From Miscanthus floridulus (lineage: Eukaryota > Streptophyta > Magnoliopsida > Poales > Poaceae), in assembly GCF_019320115.1 (NCBI RefSeq), contig NC_089598.1, positions 84,019,844 to 84,083,843 on the forward strand: DNA of 64,000 bases, read 5' to 3'. Below are positions 47,184 through 57,956 of the stretch, piece by piece. The notes beneath the pieces were generated by a model. That model was not told where the DNA came from. It made no database searches and saw only the letters and a program-made list of their open reading frames with translations. The number at the start of each line of letters is the position of its first letter. Within the stretch, counting starts at the first letter, position 1. The position numbers and the translations under genes are program-made.

Positions 47184-49270
47184 TCACGTCTTTATCGCCC
47201 CATCTTTTGACGTTTCTCCCTGCTCATATCGTCTCTTTTGCTTATCGTGACGTCTCTTAATTTCCCTGCATTCGTCGGCCGATATTTGCATCTTGGGATC
47301 GACTATTCTAGCTTCTCTTGATTTGGTTAATGTTAGGACCTTAGTCTTTCCTTTGATCAGCCTAGCATCAACCATGTTTTGATCTCCTAGGAAAGGATTA
47401 TCATCAACTTTCATTTTCTGAGGCGTATCAAACTTGTGTCTTCCTTGTTGAATAGCCCTCTGTATATGCTGCTAGAAGATTCTGCATTCATTAGTGGAAT
47501 GAGAAGTAGTGTTATGGAACTTATAGAACTTTTTATTCTTCAATTGATTAGGGGGCAACATAACATGATTATCGGGCAACTTGATCTGTCCCTTCTCAAG
47601 CAAGAAATCGAAGAGCTTGTCTAATTTTGTGATATCGAAGTCATAGCTCTCCTCGACTCCTCTTCCCCAAGGATTTGGCACCATTACTATATTTTTGCCC
47701 CAATTCCATTTAGCCGCAGCAACCTCTCCTCTTCATCTTCATAGCCATCATCGACTGAGTATGGATTATAAGCTTTGGCCACTATGGTACTCTTCTAGAA
47801 TCTGGTATCTCTATGTATACTTTGGAATTGGCTATTGAGCGCTGCCACTCATTGAGCCAATTGACCCAAGTTATCAAATTCTTGTCCTAGCAATTTCTCT
47901 TTCCACATTGGCAGCATTCCCTGAACGGCTAAAGCAGTTAGCTGATCATCAGCCAAGTTTAATGAGAAGCATAAGTTCCTAGTCTCTCGGAACCTCTGAA
48001 GAAACTCAGTGCCCGATTCATTAGTCTTTTGCCTTATAGTTATCAGATTGGTAATCTTCTTTTCTCTAGTCCTAGTATAAAAATATGTATGAAATTTCTT
48101 CTCGAGGTCAGCCTAGTTGGTAATGGAGTTGATCGGCAATGATGAAAACCAAGTGAAGGCTAGCCCTGATAGGGACAAGGAGAAGAAATGAACTCGATGA
48201 GCCTCCTCAACTGATGCCTTGCCCAATTATGTAAGATACTGACTGACATGTTCTATTGTGCTTGTACTATCTTGGCTAGTGAACTTGGCAAACTCTAGAA
48301 GCCTATAATTTGCAGAAAGAATGACCAAATCATACCATTCTGGATATGGGTGTTTGTACAAAAAGGTCAGCCCTTTTAGCTTCAGACCGAACTAATTCTT
48401 TATTATCTCAGTCACCCTTAGCAACAACTCGTCAGCATGTAAATTTGGATTTATCTGCACCTGCTGACCCATTTGTGGATTGAAATCCCATGTGTCTTGA
48501 TACCCTAGATTCGGAATCATGTGAAGGGTGTTATAATCTATGCCATAATGATACCCTTGTGGAATCTCTATCTGCTGGGTCCTTTGCTGTCTTACTGCTT
48601 GAAGTCTTTGATTGTAGACATGAGGATCTATATCTCTATGGATCCTTTAAATTGATGGTGCTATTTTTTGAGCTGACGATGGTATGTGGCCTGATGTGCC
48701 AAAATTAATCACATGGTTCTGACCTTGCCCCACTGGTTGTTGCACATGCTGTACTGACGGTCCAGGATTATACTGTATCTTATTCATAGTAGTTCCTTGA
48801 GCTTGTTCAGATGAACCCTGAACTGCATGGACATCATCATTACTAGCTGGTGCTGCTTCTTGATGGCTGGTACCAACTTGATTAGTCCCTTGGGTCGACG
48901 GATGTGGAATGTTGTAATAAGCCGACCCAACTTGACCAACTAGAAACCCATGAACCACCTCTTTCATGGCGTTATGGAATGTGTCCAAGAAAGCTTCATT
49001 ATGGCTTGATATGGCATAACAAATAGATTTGTCTACAATTTTCATAAAGAAACGCCTATCTTCAGCTTCAACTATATCTGTCTGCCCGTGTAATAGAACT
49101 CTTGGTAGTGGAAATTTTTGAAGAATTATGTTGTCACGTGTTTTGGTGTAGGACAACAAACATTTGTTCTAAAATTCTTCTGTAGCTTTGCCGATGACAT
49201 CTTTATCTCCATCAGGCAGATCTTCATAATGTACCATAAGGATGTCATTGTTGTTGTGAACCGCCATGAC
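47184..49270 (-). pseudogene. Gag of element A
   Basis: The N-terminal part is at 48647-49159, after a start just downstream of the PBS: a Gln/Pro/Ser-rich region with HNAMKEVVHGFLVGQVGSAY. Between 47690 and 48640 the capsid core is in broken frames. The 3' part at 47472-47684 has KKFYKFHNTTSHSTNECRIF, a zinc-knuckle-like Cys/His relic. The tail is at 47184-47414. Several stops occur. Confidence 0.7.
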
Positions 49271-49280
49271 GATTGTGGGG

Positions 49281-49303
49281 TCCCACCGGGCATGCCAGAA
49301 ACA
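49281..49303 (-). other. Primer-binding site of element A
   Basis: On the minus strand the LTR end (…ccatgtcaaca) is followed, a few bases on, by tttctggcatgcccggtggg, a PBS form different from that of elements B, E and G. Confidence 0.55.
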
Positions 49304-50100
49304 TGTGTTGACATGGAAATTTCATCCCGTGCCGAGGGCACATGAGCAAGCCAGAAGGGTCCGCTCGATGGAGCTGGAGATCCGCCTAGCTTTAGCTCAG
49401 GGATGGTCGATTCTACGCACTCCTCCCGAGACGTGCCAGTCAATTTGACCCTACAATTGACAAGGAGAGAAAGTTTATCAGTAATTTAGGGCGGAACGTG
49501 CCAGTGTTGCCTGACAGTCCCAAATGTGTGGCTCTAAGAGCCGATATGAAAGGAGATCGACTAAATAGTCGATTACAGCATATTCATAAGAATAAATCAG
49601 TTAAAGCTCGTGGGGTTGTGTAAGAAGAATCGGTTATCGTTTAGGATGAATATAGGTCAATGGAAAAATGATGTCAACAATGATTAATCTATGCTAAGCC
49701 AATGACTGCAGGTAACCGAACCCCTTTTATATAAAAAAAATAGCTCATCACCATTCAACCATTTAATAAAGATAAATCTAATGAACATATTAGATCTCAT
49801 CTATCGCCATGACCAGTGGGGCATGAGGCAGAATCATGCAGGCCATTGAAACAATAATAGACTCGATGACCCTAACTCATTACTAATATCAGTGGGGCAT
49901 GAGGCAGAATCATGTAGGCCGTAATACAATAATAAGATCATGGGGCTAACACATCTTTCAACCTATCCCTACTTCAATGGTCTCGTGACGTGAACTGTTC
50001 ATGGAAGCACTCGATATCAGCTAAAACAGCCGATTTAGGCATAGCGCTCAGTTAAAGTCATGCCCTATTAGGAACAAATCTACCAAATAATGATCCCCAC

Positions 50101-50511
50101 TGTCGATACGGGACCCATGGGATACCCCATAAGAAAGGGAGAAGATCTAGACTAACTAGGATTCCTTCCATGTAATCCTAGTGGTAGTATTATTCTATAA
50201 TCCTACTAGGACTCTACATTGTAAACCAACTAGGACTCTGGTCTCCTAACTATATAAAGGAGGGCAGGGCTCCTTAGAAGGGAGCAATGGAGAAGACAAC
50301 ACAACACAATGCAACACAACACTTTACAATCAATCCAATGCAAAGGCTAACGCCGACTGGACATAGGGCTATTACTCGATCACGGTCGAGGGCCCAAACC
50401 AGGATAAATCGATTATCTTTTGCGTTTACCGTCGAGTTCTACATACGCTGAAGCCCGAACAAACTGCCCCAGGTATCCCCGTGGCAGGCTATCGGTGGTG
50501 AAACATCGACA
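50101..50511 (+). repeat. 5' LTR of element B
   Basis: tgtcgatacgggaccc to gaaacatcgaca. A promoter-like ctatataaagga is at about 50250. Confidence 0.95.
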
Positions 50512-50513
50512 GC

Positions 50514-50531
50514 TGGCGCGCCAGGTAGGGG
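50514..50531 (+). other. Primer-binding site of element B
   Basis: tggcgcgccaggtagggg, two bases after the LTR; the clearest PBS in the window and the reference for the damaged ones in E and G. Confidence 0.85.
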
Positions 50532-50579
50532 CTTTCGGTAAATTTGCATCCAAAAACTCAACAGACCTCATCAACGGGA

Positions 50580-50756
50580 TCAACCTTCATCTTTAGTTCA
50601 TGGATCTGCGAGGCGGACGACAACGACAAGCTTCAAGGCCGTCTCCTCAAAGATTTGGATCACCATGAAGACCTTTCTATTTTAGCAACTACGACAGATC
50701 AACTCACCGGAAGATTCGTGCAGCTTGTGATGTCCGATCCAACTCAGATTTCGTAG
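50580..50756 (+). pseudogene. Possible gag start of element B
   Basis: A short frame follows the PBS (e.g. ATG at 50600, MDLRGGRQRQA), typical of the place where gag begins in this family. It stops soon and passes into untranslated repeats, so gag is deleted. Confidence 0.4.
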
Positions 50757-50830
50757 CTTTGCGCATCTGACTCAAACTCAGGCTTCGCATTCGAGATGGA
50801 GTCTTACCCGAGTTCTTTCAAGAAACCAAG

Positions 50831-51100
50831 TTCTTTTCCGATAGGGTTCCAGAATGTAGCCTCAACCTATGAAGAATTCAACTCAGAGAACATTTAGAGT
50901 TCTCTCAAGAATAATTCGAGTTCTTTTCTAGTGGGGCTCTAGAACGTGGTGTCAACCTATCAAGAATTCAACTAAGAAAGCATTTAGAGTTCTTTTGAGA
51001 ATAGTCCGAGTTCTTTTTCGATAGGGCTCCGGAACGTGGCCTTGGCCTATTAAGAATACAACTCGAAGTACATTCAGAGTTTCCTCAAGAAGTCGGGTCA
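50831..51100. repeat. 90-bp tandem repeat, three copies, in element B
   Basis: The word gagttctttt…atagggctcc recurs at 50831, 50921 and 51011, a 90-bp period. Each unit contains aagaattcaactcag and tttagagttc variants. Confidence 0.8.
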
Positions 51101-51324
51101 TGGTACAACTATGTCAAGCTATCCGAGCCAGGGGCAAGCCAGTTGTCCGGCTGCATCCTGAGCCAGAAACAAGCCAGTTGTCTGACTACTCGTCACAGTC
51201 TCTGACTACTTTAGCTGCGGTGACCAACTACTCGACATCTCATGTCCAAGTACTCGCAAGCTGATGCTTGGGGGCTACAACCACTGGGTTCTCCTAAGCG
51301 CAAAATGTTAGGATCGCGTGCGGC

Positions 51325-52005
51325 ATGCCCAATCAAATCATCATAGATTTGGGTTCTCCCTTCACAGCTATAGAATTCCAAAGTTGGGCGCAGGATTGCG
51401 GCTTCGGCATAGATTACACATCAGTCGCACATCTAGAAGCTAATGGACAGGTAGAAAGGGCTAACGGATTCATACTAGCCGGATTAAAACCAAGATTGTA
51501 TGAAGAACTAGTGGACTATGAATCCAAATGGATTAAAGAATTACCCAAAGTAGTATGGGGGCTACGAACTCAAATAAGCAGGGCCACCGGATACTCACCT
51601 TTCTTCCTAGTTTATGGATCAGAAGCCGTACTACCTGTCGACTTGATCTGGACATCACCAAGGATAGAATAATATGACGAAGGAGAAGCAGAACACACCC
51701 AAAGATTAGAACTCGACAGTACAGAAGAAGTCAGAGTAAACGCTACCCTTCAATCAGCCAGAAACCTCCAAGGTTTAAGACGCCACTACAACAAGAATAC
51801 CCAGCCTCGATCACTCCAAATCAGAGATCTAGTACTAAGAAGAATACAAAAAACTGATGGATGCCATAAACTACTCAGTCCATGGGAAGGCCCTTTTATT
51901 ATCACAAAAGTCACTGGACCAGGCACGTACAAGTTGATAACTGAAGATGGAAAAGAACTCAACAATACATGGCACATCGGCCAACTAAGAAGATTCTACG
52001 CATGA
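51325..52005 (+). pseudogene. Integrase 3' part of element B
   Basis: The plus-strand frame begins in the core at PNQIIIDLGSPFTAIEFQSW (second catalytic Asp), then HLEANGQVERANGFILAGLK (Glu) and TGYSPFFLVYGSEAVLPVDL. A TAA at 51670 is followed in frame by EGEAEHTQRLELDSTEEVRV, RDLVLRRIQKTDGCHKLLSP and ELNNTWHIGQLRRFYA, then TGA at 52003-52005. The first catalytic Asp and the zinc-binding domain are absent: the frame is joined upstream to repeat sequence at about 51318, a deletion junction. It cannot work. Confidence 0.9.
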
Positions 52006-52120
52006 AAAGAACTCAAGGAAGAATATATATAGAAGCCACAAGAGATCAATGTTCATGATCAATAAAGATGGTGTTTCTCAACAACATATGTCTTATTATG
52101 GCTTTCCCCCAGTTGTTTTC

Positions 52121-53105
52121 ACTAAGCATACCGGCCGAGAGCAAAAGAGCAAAAAAGATGCTTGAGCCCGCCGATGAGGGTAGCTAATAAGCTAACACCC
52201 GAACCAAAAAGCAAAATGACTAAAATTATGCCTAAGCATACCGGCCGAGAGCAAAAGAGCTAAAAAGATGCTTGATCCCACCGATGAGGGTAGCTAATAA
52301 GCTAACACCCAAACCAAAAAGCAAAATGGCTGAAATTATGCATGAGCATACCGGTCAAGAGCAAAAGAGCTAAAAAGATGCTTGAGCCCACCGATGAGGG
52401 TAGCTAATAAGCTAACACCCGAACCAAAAAGCAAAATGGTTGAAATTATGCCTGAGCATACCGGCCAAGAGCAAAAGAGTTAAAAAGATGCTTGAGCCCG
52501 CCAATGAGGGTAGCTAATAAGCTAACACCCAAACCAAAATGCAAAATGGTTGAAATTATGCCTGAGCATACCGGCCGATAGCAAAAGAGCTAAAAAGATG
52601 CTTGAGCCCACCGATGAGGGTAGCTAATAAGCTAACACTCGAACCAAAAAGCAAAATTGCTGAAATTATGCCTGAGCATACCGGCCGAGAGCAAAAGAGC
52701 TGAAAAGATGCTCGAGCCCGCTAATGAGGGTAGCTAATAAGCTAACACCCGAACCAAAAAGCAAAATGGCTAAAATTATGCCTAAGCATACGACCGAGAG
52801 CAAAAGAGCTAAGAAGATGCTTAAGCCCGTCGATGAGGGTAGCTAATAAGCTAACACCTGAACCAAAAAAGCAAAATGGCTGAAATTATGCCTGAGCATA
52901 CCGGCCAAGAGCAAAAGAGCTAAAAAGATGCCCGAGCTCGTCGATGAGGGTAGCTAATAAGCTAACACCCGAACCAAAAAAGCAAAATGGCTGAAATTAT
53001 GCCTGAGCATACTGGCTGAGAGCAAAAGAGCTGAAAAGATGCTTGAGCCCACCGATGAGGATAGCTAATAAGCTAACACCCAAACCAAAAAGCAAAATGG
53101 CTGAA
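52121..53105. repeat. 110-bp tandem array, nine copies, in element B
   Basis: gagcataccggccgagag recurs at steps of 110 bp from 52121 (52231, 52341, 52451, 52561, 52671, 52781, 52891) and one of 111 (53002). Units differ by only a few bases (gagcccgccgatgagggtag and gctaataagctaacaccc are nearly constant). It lies between integrase and the 3' LTR. Confidence 0.93.
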
Positions 53106-53260
53106 ACAAGCTAGTTGTCTGACTACTCGTCATAGTTTCTGACTACTTTGGCTACGGTGACCAACTACTCGACAGCTCATGTCCAAGTACTCGCAAGCTG
53201 ATGCTCGGGGGCTACAACCTCTGGGGTCTCCTGAGCACAAAATGTCAGGATCACGCACTG
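53104..53260 (+). repeat. Second copy of a ~150-bp direct repeat in element B
   Basis: It matches 51167-51320: tgtctgactactcgtca, gaccaactactcgaca, ctcgcaagctgatgct, gggggctacaacc, aaaatgt.aggatc. One copy precedes the integrase fragment and one follows the 110-bp array. Confidence 0.85.
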
Positions 53261-53986
53261 ATTCTACCACGCGGCCATCAATCAAGTTGATTTACCTGGG
53301 TTGCTGAGGCCTTAATCCGTGAAGCCTACTCGCCGGAAAGGGAACCATTTTCTAGACCACATCATCAAATAAGGAGCTCACCCACCACTGGCTACCTTAC
53401 CTGGCCACTACTTCATTGGGTGAGACACACACCCCGCGCTGTCTTACTCGATTGCTACTCTATAAGTCACTAGGATGTTCGACTACTTGGCCACGGTGAT
53501 CGACTACTCGGTTGGGGTGATCAACTACTCGATAGCTAAGGTCAACCTTGTTGCGGTGATTTGTAAATTCTAAGGTGGGGGTGATACGGGGTCTCCGGTG
53601 AGGGGACTGCCTACCCAAAGCCTTTTGACGGATTATCTAGGTTGCCTTGCTCGGATCGGATCATGGTCAAACAAGAAGATTTTGCCTCAGCAAGATGAGC
53701 ACGAATATGAGGATGCATGTGCATATTTATATGTACTTTCATTACTCAAGCGAAACAAAGGAAGAGGCATGACGTGCAGCAGCATGCAAGAAGACATCAA
53801 GCATGCAAGCTAATTATGGAAAGTACTCGGTGGCGCAGCTGTGTTGACTTGCAACAGTATATGGATAGCCTGCTACAGTTCGCGGGTTACTTGGATACAC
53901 CCTTGAGAATGTCTATAAGATCCTACATATCCTCAGAAAAGGTTTTTAGTTCTTTGAACAACTCAGATTCAAGACCCTCCAACTTT

Positions 53987-54400
53987 TTGTTCCAAATAGC
54001 AAGAGGCTCGGGGGCTACACTCAGTGAGTGCACTTTTTCTTCAAAAAAACACACATCACTCAGAAGACTTTTTCAAGACAGGAGTTTTCAAACAACATAA
54101 GATTCATGACCCTCCAACTTTTTGTTCCAAATAGCAAGAGGCTCGGGGGCTACACTCAGTGAGTGCACTTTTTTCTTTGAAAAAGCGTACGTCACCAAGA
54201 AGACTTCTTCAAGACAGACCACTTCAAGGCCTCAAGACAAAAAGAACCCAGACCGAGCTATATCCGAGTTCTTTTTTATAAAGAACCTGGGTATATGCTT
54301 GGGAGCCCTTCGATGAAGAATCAGAGCAATTTCAAGATAAGACCCTCTAGCTCCTTGTTCCAAATAGCAAGAGGCTCGGGGGCTACACCCAGATGGGAGT
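53987..54400 (+). repeat. Three copies of an 'aatagcaagaggctcggggg' unit in element B
   Basis: The segment gttccaaatagcaagaggct…gggggctacac recurs at about 53990, 54126 and 54357, each followed by an A/T-rich …cactttttcttcaaaaa stretch. The last part of the element before its 3' LTR is made of such units. Confidence 0.8.
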
Positions 54401-54557
54401 ACTTTTTTCTTCAAAAAGCACACGCCACTCGAAGATCCCAAGAAGCGCTACATGGTTTCACTCAAGAAAGCACTTGGATGACGCTTGTTCCTGCTTGGTA
54501 AGACATAAAGGAACAAGACGAGGCTTCTAGAGCTCAACCATGAAGTGCTCGGGGGCT

Positions 54558-54968
54558 TGTCGATACAGGACCCACGGGATACCCCACAAGGAAGGGAGAA
54601 GATCTAGACTAACTAGGATTCCTTCCATGTAATCCTAGTGGTAGTATTATTCTGTAATCCTACTAGGACTCTACATTGTAAACCGACTAGGACTCTGGCC
54701 TCCTGACTATATAAAGGAGGGCAGGGCTCCTTAGAAGGGAGCAACGGAGAAGACAACACTACACAATGCAACACAACACTTTACAATCAATCCAATGTAA
54801 AGGCTAACGCTGACTGGACGTAGGGCTATTACTCGATCACGGTCGAGAGCCCGAACCATGATAAATCGACTGTCTCTTGCATTTATCATCGAGTTCTGCA
54901 TACGCTGAAGCCTAAACAAACTGCCCCGGGTATCCCCATGGCAGGCTATCGGTGGTGAAACATCGACA
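54558..54968 (+). repeat. 3' LTR of element B
   Basis: tgtcgatacaggaccc to gaaacatcgaca, 411 bp, the partner of 50101-50511. The preceding gtgctcgggggct is the polypurine tract. Confidence 0.95.
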
Positions 54969-55959
54969 CCCACTCCACGGTGCAAACAGTGGGGTGTGAG
55001 GCAGAATCACACAGGCCATGATAACAGGCCATGGAATGGTTTTTGCTCGCCAATAGATCTACTCGAGATTAGACATGCCTTAACTGCACGCTATGCACGA
55101 TCAAGATTGATATAAAATAGCCGATAAAACATAACTCATCATTTAAAGTGTAGATTAGATCAGTTTATATTAACAAACGATGGGTTAAACAAGATATAAG
55201 GCCGATCTAGATCAATCCCAATCGGGCGAAGTGATATTGCTGTAATTAAATAAATAATAGAAGAAATAAGCAATATCGATAACTTAATGAATCTATCCGA
55301 AGGAACGCCATCCTTAGATAGAGTCGATAACTTGACCTTAATCTAGTTCGAGCAGTGGAGGTCGACCAGATCGATGTAGCCTTACTTGAACTAGACAAGA
55401 ATCAATAACTAGCTTATACCAGAGTCACAGTGGAGGTCAACCTGATCGATGTAGCCGTACGAATAGAAGTATAAGCCATGATGGTACTTATAGATAAGCA
55501 GTGGAGGTCGACCGGATCGATGCAGCCGTACTCACTGAAGAACTCACCGAGATCTACTCTACTCCTACTCCTAAGGGGTGGCCGGAGCCAAAAAAAGTAA
55601 GTAACTTGTATTGGATTGATTGTGTTTTTTACAATAGTCGGGGTTTGATATTTATACCTAGAGCCTACGCATGAATCCTACTTAAGCATGACTCAGTACA
55701 ATTTCTCAGCCTAAGCGAAAACATTCCTAATTTAAGATAACTAGGATTCTAATCTTTCCCTTTTTGTAGAGTCCAATATGCTTTGTCCCGGCGCCGATCG
55801 TAGTCTTTGTCGTTATCTGCTGGCGCTATTTGAAGAAAGCTGATTCCAATGTTGCATTCGAATCAGCTGATTCCAATATGCTCGCAATTGATTCCTTGAT
55901 GACATGATCTTGGGAGCTTTCGAGTCCCTATGACTCTTCTTCCAAATTTTGGTGTAAAC

Positions 55960-56281
55960 AGTAATCCATTAGGCCCAGCACACCAGCAAAGGACGAGGCT
56001 ACTGTAACAATCTAAGACTAGGACTTTTTTAAGGGGAAGGGCAAGAAGGACAAGGAGGGCCATTGATCGGTGATGCTGGTGAAGTGGCGATTGTCCTTCC
56101 ACCGGCTGCCATAGAAGAAGCCAATGACAGTCTATGAAAGCTTCTTATGTTGATAGGAGTTGGAGATGACATGCCTGCAGGAGCGACAGACACACTTGCA
56201 GCAGCACAAGGACCAGGCGGGGAGGTAACTGAAGATGTCAGCAAGCACATCATCTGAGAGGCTATCCACTACGTTCCTCAT
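55960..56281 (-). pseudogene. F-box protein gene, 5' half
   Basis: ATG at 56281 on the minus strand reads MRNVVDSLSDDVLADIFSYL, continuing PAWSLCCCKCVCRSCRHVIS, a clear F-box motif (LPDDLLADI…CKCVCRSW in the family), which binds SKP1 in SCF ligases. A stop (TAG) follows HKKLS, and then, in shifting frames, GSRWKDNRHFTSITDQWPSL and LCWCAGPNGL reach the insertion junction. Its continuation YVVCNPATHKW is at 34233 on the far side of element A. The stop and a frameshift show it is a pseudogene irrespective of the insertion. The start is the first ATG before the motif; no upstream exon was found. Confidence 0.8.
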
Positions 56282-57058
56282 GTTGTAGGCCTCCTTCATC
56301 TAAAAGGACACCAGCATCCAAAGAGATGAGGCCGCCCTGCCATGTAATTGCATCAATAAACATTAGTAAGGAGATGAGTTTTGAGGAGAAGGGACAGCGA
56401 TGCAAGTAAGGCCTTGTTACACTTGCCTTTGGATCTAGCGGTGGTGAGCACAAGTGGCAACGCTGATGACAACAGCAATTCATGCGCTGGTGGATCTATG
56501 CAGGCAAGCCGACGATGTGCACTGGCGCAGAGCAAGAGCTAAGCAGTGGTGATGAGCAGGAGCGGCGATAATGAACAACAACAATGAGGACAAGAAAAGC
56601 TATATGTGTGTGGGGAGGGAGGGGGCGGCGGGGGGGGGGGGGGGGGGGGGTAGGGGTAGGGGGGATGTTGGGGTAGGGGTTGCTTGCTCTCTGCGTAACT
56701 TTTACACCATGTGGGAATCGAACTTTCATCAGTTTCATGCGGGAGGGTTCAAACACGGGATTGGAAATTTTGCAACTAAGTGGCGGTGAATGCATAGTAC
56801 CATCACCGGCGGCTGGGTCCTATTATCACCGTATGATACAGTGATGAACACTAAGGCACACAATCTTAACGTTTAGATTAAAAGGAATCCAACTTGAGTT
56901 CCATACATTAATACCGAATAAGTAGGTGGACACTACCAAGCAAACAAGCATGCTAAAAGCTAAAATGCAGATACTAATTAGGCCAACACTATACAAAAGT
57001 TAAAAGGCCTTCATATGTATATCATTGGTTGCATAATTAATAATTCTCCATGTAGATC
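56282..57058. other. Non-coding stretch upstream of the F-box pseudogene
   Basis: Apart from the poly-G tract, no gene is seen. The words accatcaccggcggctggg and atcaccgtatgatacagtg near 56795-56840 resemble the sub-terminal words at 32671-33000. Confidence 0.4.
56611..56672 (+). repeat. Poly-G tract and G-rich repeats
   Basis: A run of 21 G (56630-56650), flanked by ggggagggagggggcggcg and taggggtaggggggatg. It lies about 350 bases upstream of the F-box pseudogene start (as poly-C on its sense strand) and is likely to form G-quadruplexes. Confidence 0.9.
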
Positions 57059-57236
57059 CTAGTCGACCTCCATGGGATCGTTGTGAATCTCCATAATATC
57101 CTGTAGATCATTGTTGACCTCCACGGGATCATTGTCAATCTCCATGTCATCCTGAGCCTTGACTAGTATAACCCTGTCCACATCCATTGGTACACTTTCA
57201 TTTAGCTCATCAACTTTGTTTACAAGCACTGATTTG
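57059..57236 (-). pseudogene. Short acidic ORF fragment with an internal repeat
   Basis: On the minus strand the frame reads NKVDELNESVPMDVDRV and then QDDMEIDNDPVEVNNDLQD, followed by a second copy MEIHNDPMEVD and TAG at 57061-57059. The two 50-60 base copies (gacctccatgggatc / gacctccacgggatc on the plus strand) give it acidic repeats. It may be a last exon belonging with the ORF at 57957-58302 or with another captured gene; I do not recognise it. Confidence 0.35.
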
Positions 57237-57239
57237 GTG

Positions 57240-57956
57240 AACCAATACTAAGGATAATAAGGTTCACAAGCTGCACTCCACGGATATACAAGGCCACAAA
57301 CTCTAGAACGAGAAGATGCATTTTCATCTACAGATCCAACAAAATTACTATAGCTAGGTTGGAGGTGAAGGAGCAGAGAGCATGAGAAAGTAATACAAAG
57401 GAATATATAATCCGATGAAGGAGCAGATCTAGTGCAGTTGCCTTAGATCTGGATGGAGTAGAGAAGCAGGGACGGCGTGCTGAAGATTTGTGTGCCGGCA
57501 AGGTTGGAGGTGAAGGAGCAATGAGCATGCGAGAGGTAGCCTTTCATCTGACGCTAGCAGGGTGAAGCAAAGCAAGGGAATAGAGTGGGGAATGGATGGA
57601 AGGAAGGTGTGGTAGGACCATAGGAGTGTATATACAGTTCAATAAATTGGTTGCCCCTGTACCAGGAACTAGTGTCCAGGGAAGTAGGATGCCTCCAACA
57701 CATCAATTGATACTTGGATCTACTATCATTTATAGTTCAATAAATTAAACACCTGGTTAATCATCTTGCATTTAGTTCAACAATAGTTGTACAATAGTGA
57801 CAGATTTTAGTCTGACACATTAATTGATACATGGATATACTAGCATTTACATTTCAATAAATTGAACACCTGGATAATCACCTTGCATTTAGTTTAACAA
57901 TAGTTGTACAAAAGTGATAGATTTCAGTCCAATACATCATAAATTGATACTTGAAT
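57240..57956. other. Non-coding stretch between two captured gene fragments
   Basis: AT-rich with two diverged copies of a ~75-base segment (ttacatttcaataaattgaac near 57850 and tatagttcaataaattaaac near 57730) and two copies of ggttggaggtgaaggagca (57358, 57503). No gene is seen. Confidence 0.4.

Larger units (their letters stand above)
50101..54968 (+). mobile_element. Non-autonomous Tat retrotransposon 'B', 4868 bp
   Basis: LTRs 50101-50511 and 54558-54968 are both exactly 411 bp. The TSD CCCAC is at 50096-50100 and 54969-54973. The PBS is intact. Of gag-pol only a short gag start and the 3' two-thirds of integrase remain, on the plus strand; the rest is untranslated repeats. My count of LTR differences is 27 of 411, mostly transitions. 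Confidence 0.95.
34234..55959 (-). mobile_element. Ty3 Tat-clade retrotransposon 'A' with nested insertions B and C, 21.7 kb
   Basis: LTRs at 34234-36033 and 49306-55959 (the latter split by element B) flank a minus-strand gag-protease-RT-RNase H-integrase order, and a plus-strand extra ORF next to the 3' LTR. The perfect TSD GTAAT (34229-34233 and 55960-55964) defines the insertion, inside an F-box gene. Without B and C the element is about 12.2 kb. RT motifs (MDGNAGYNQIFMAEEDIAKT, YIDDVMIKSKGY) differ from those of E and G, so A is a different Tat family. Confidence 0.93.
49306..55959 (-). repeat. 5' LTR of element A, split by element B
   Basis: Part one is 49306-50100, part two 54974-55959; together about 1781 bp, matching the 1800-bp left LTR. 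The interruption has the TSD CCCAC on both sides of element B, and the left LTR shows the uninterrupted site (gatccccactccatgg, near 35040). Confidence 0.93.

Noticed and set aside
52121..53105. Regular repeats considered as a CRISPR-like array
   Set aside because: Units are contiguous 110-bp tandem repeats without unique spacers, inside a plant retrotransposon.
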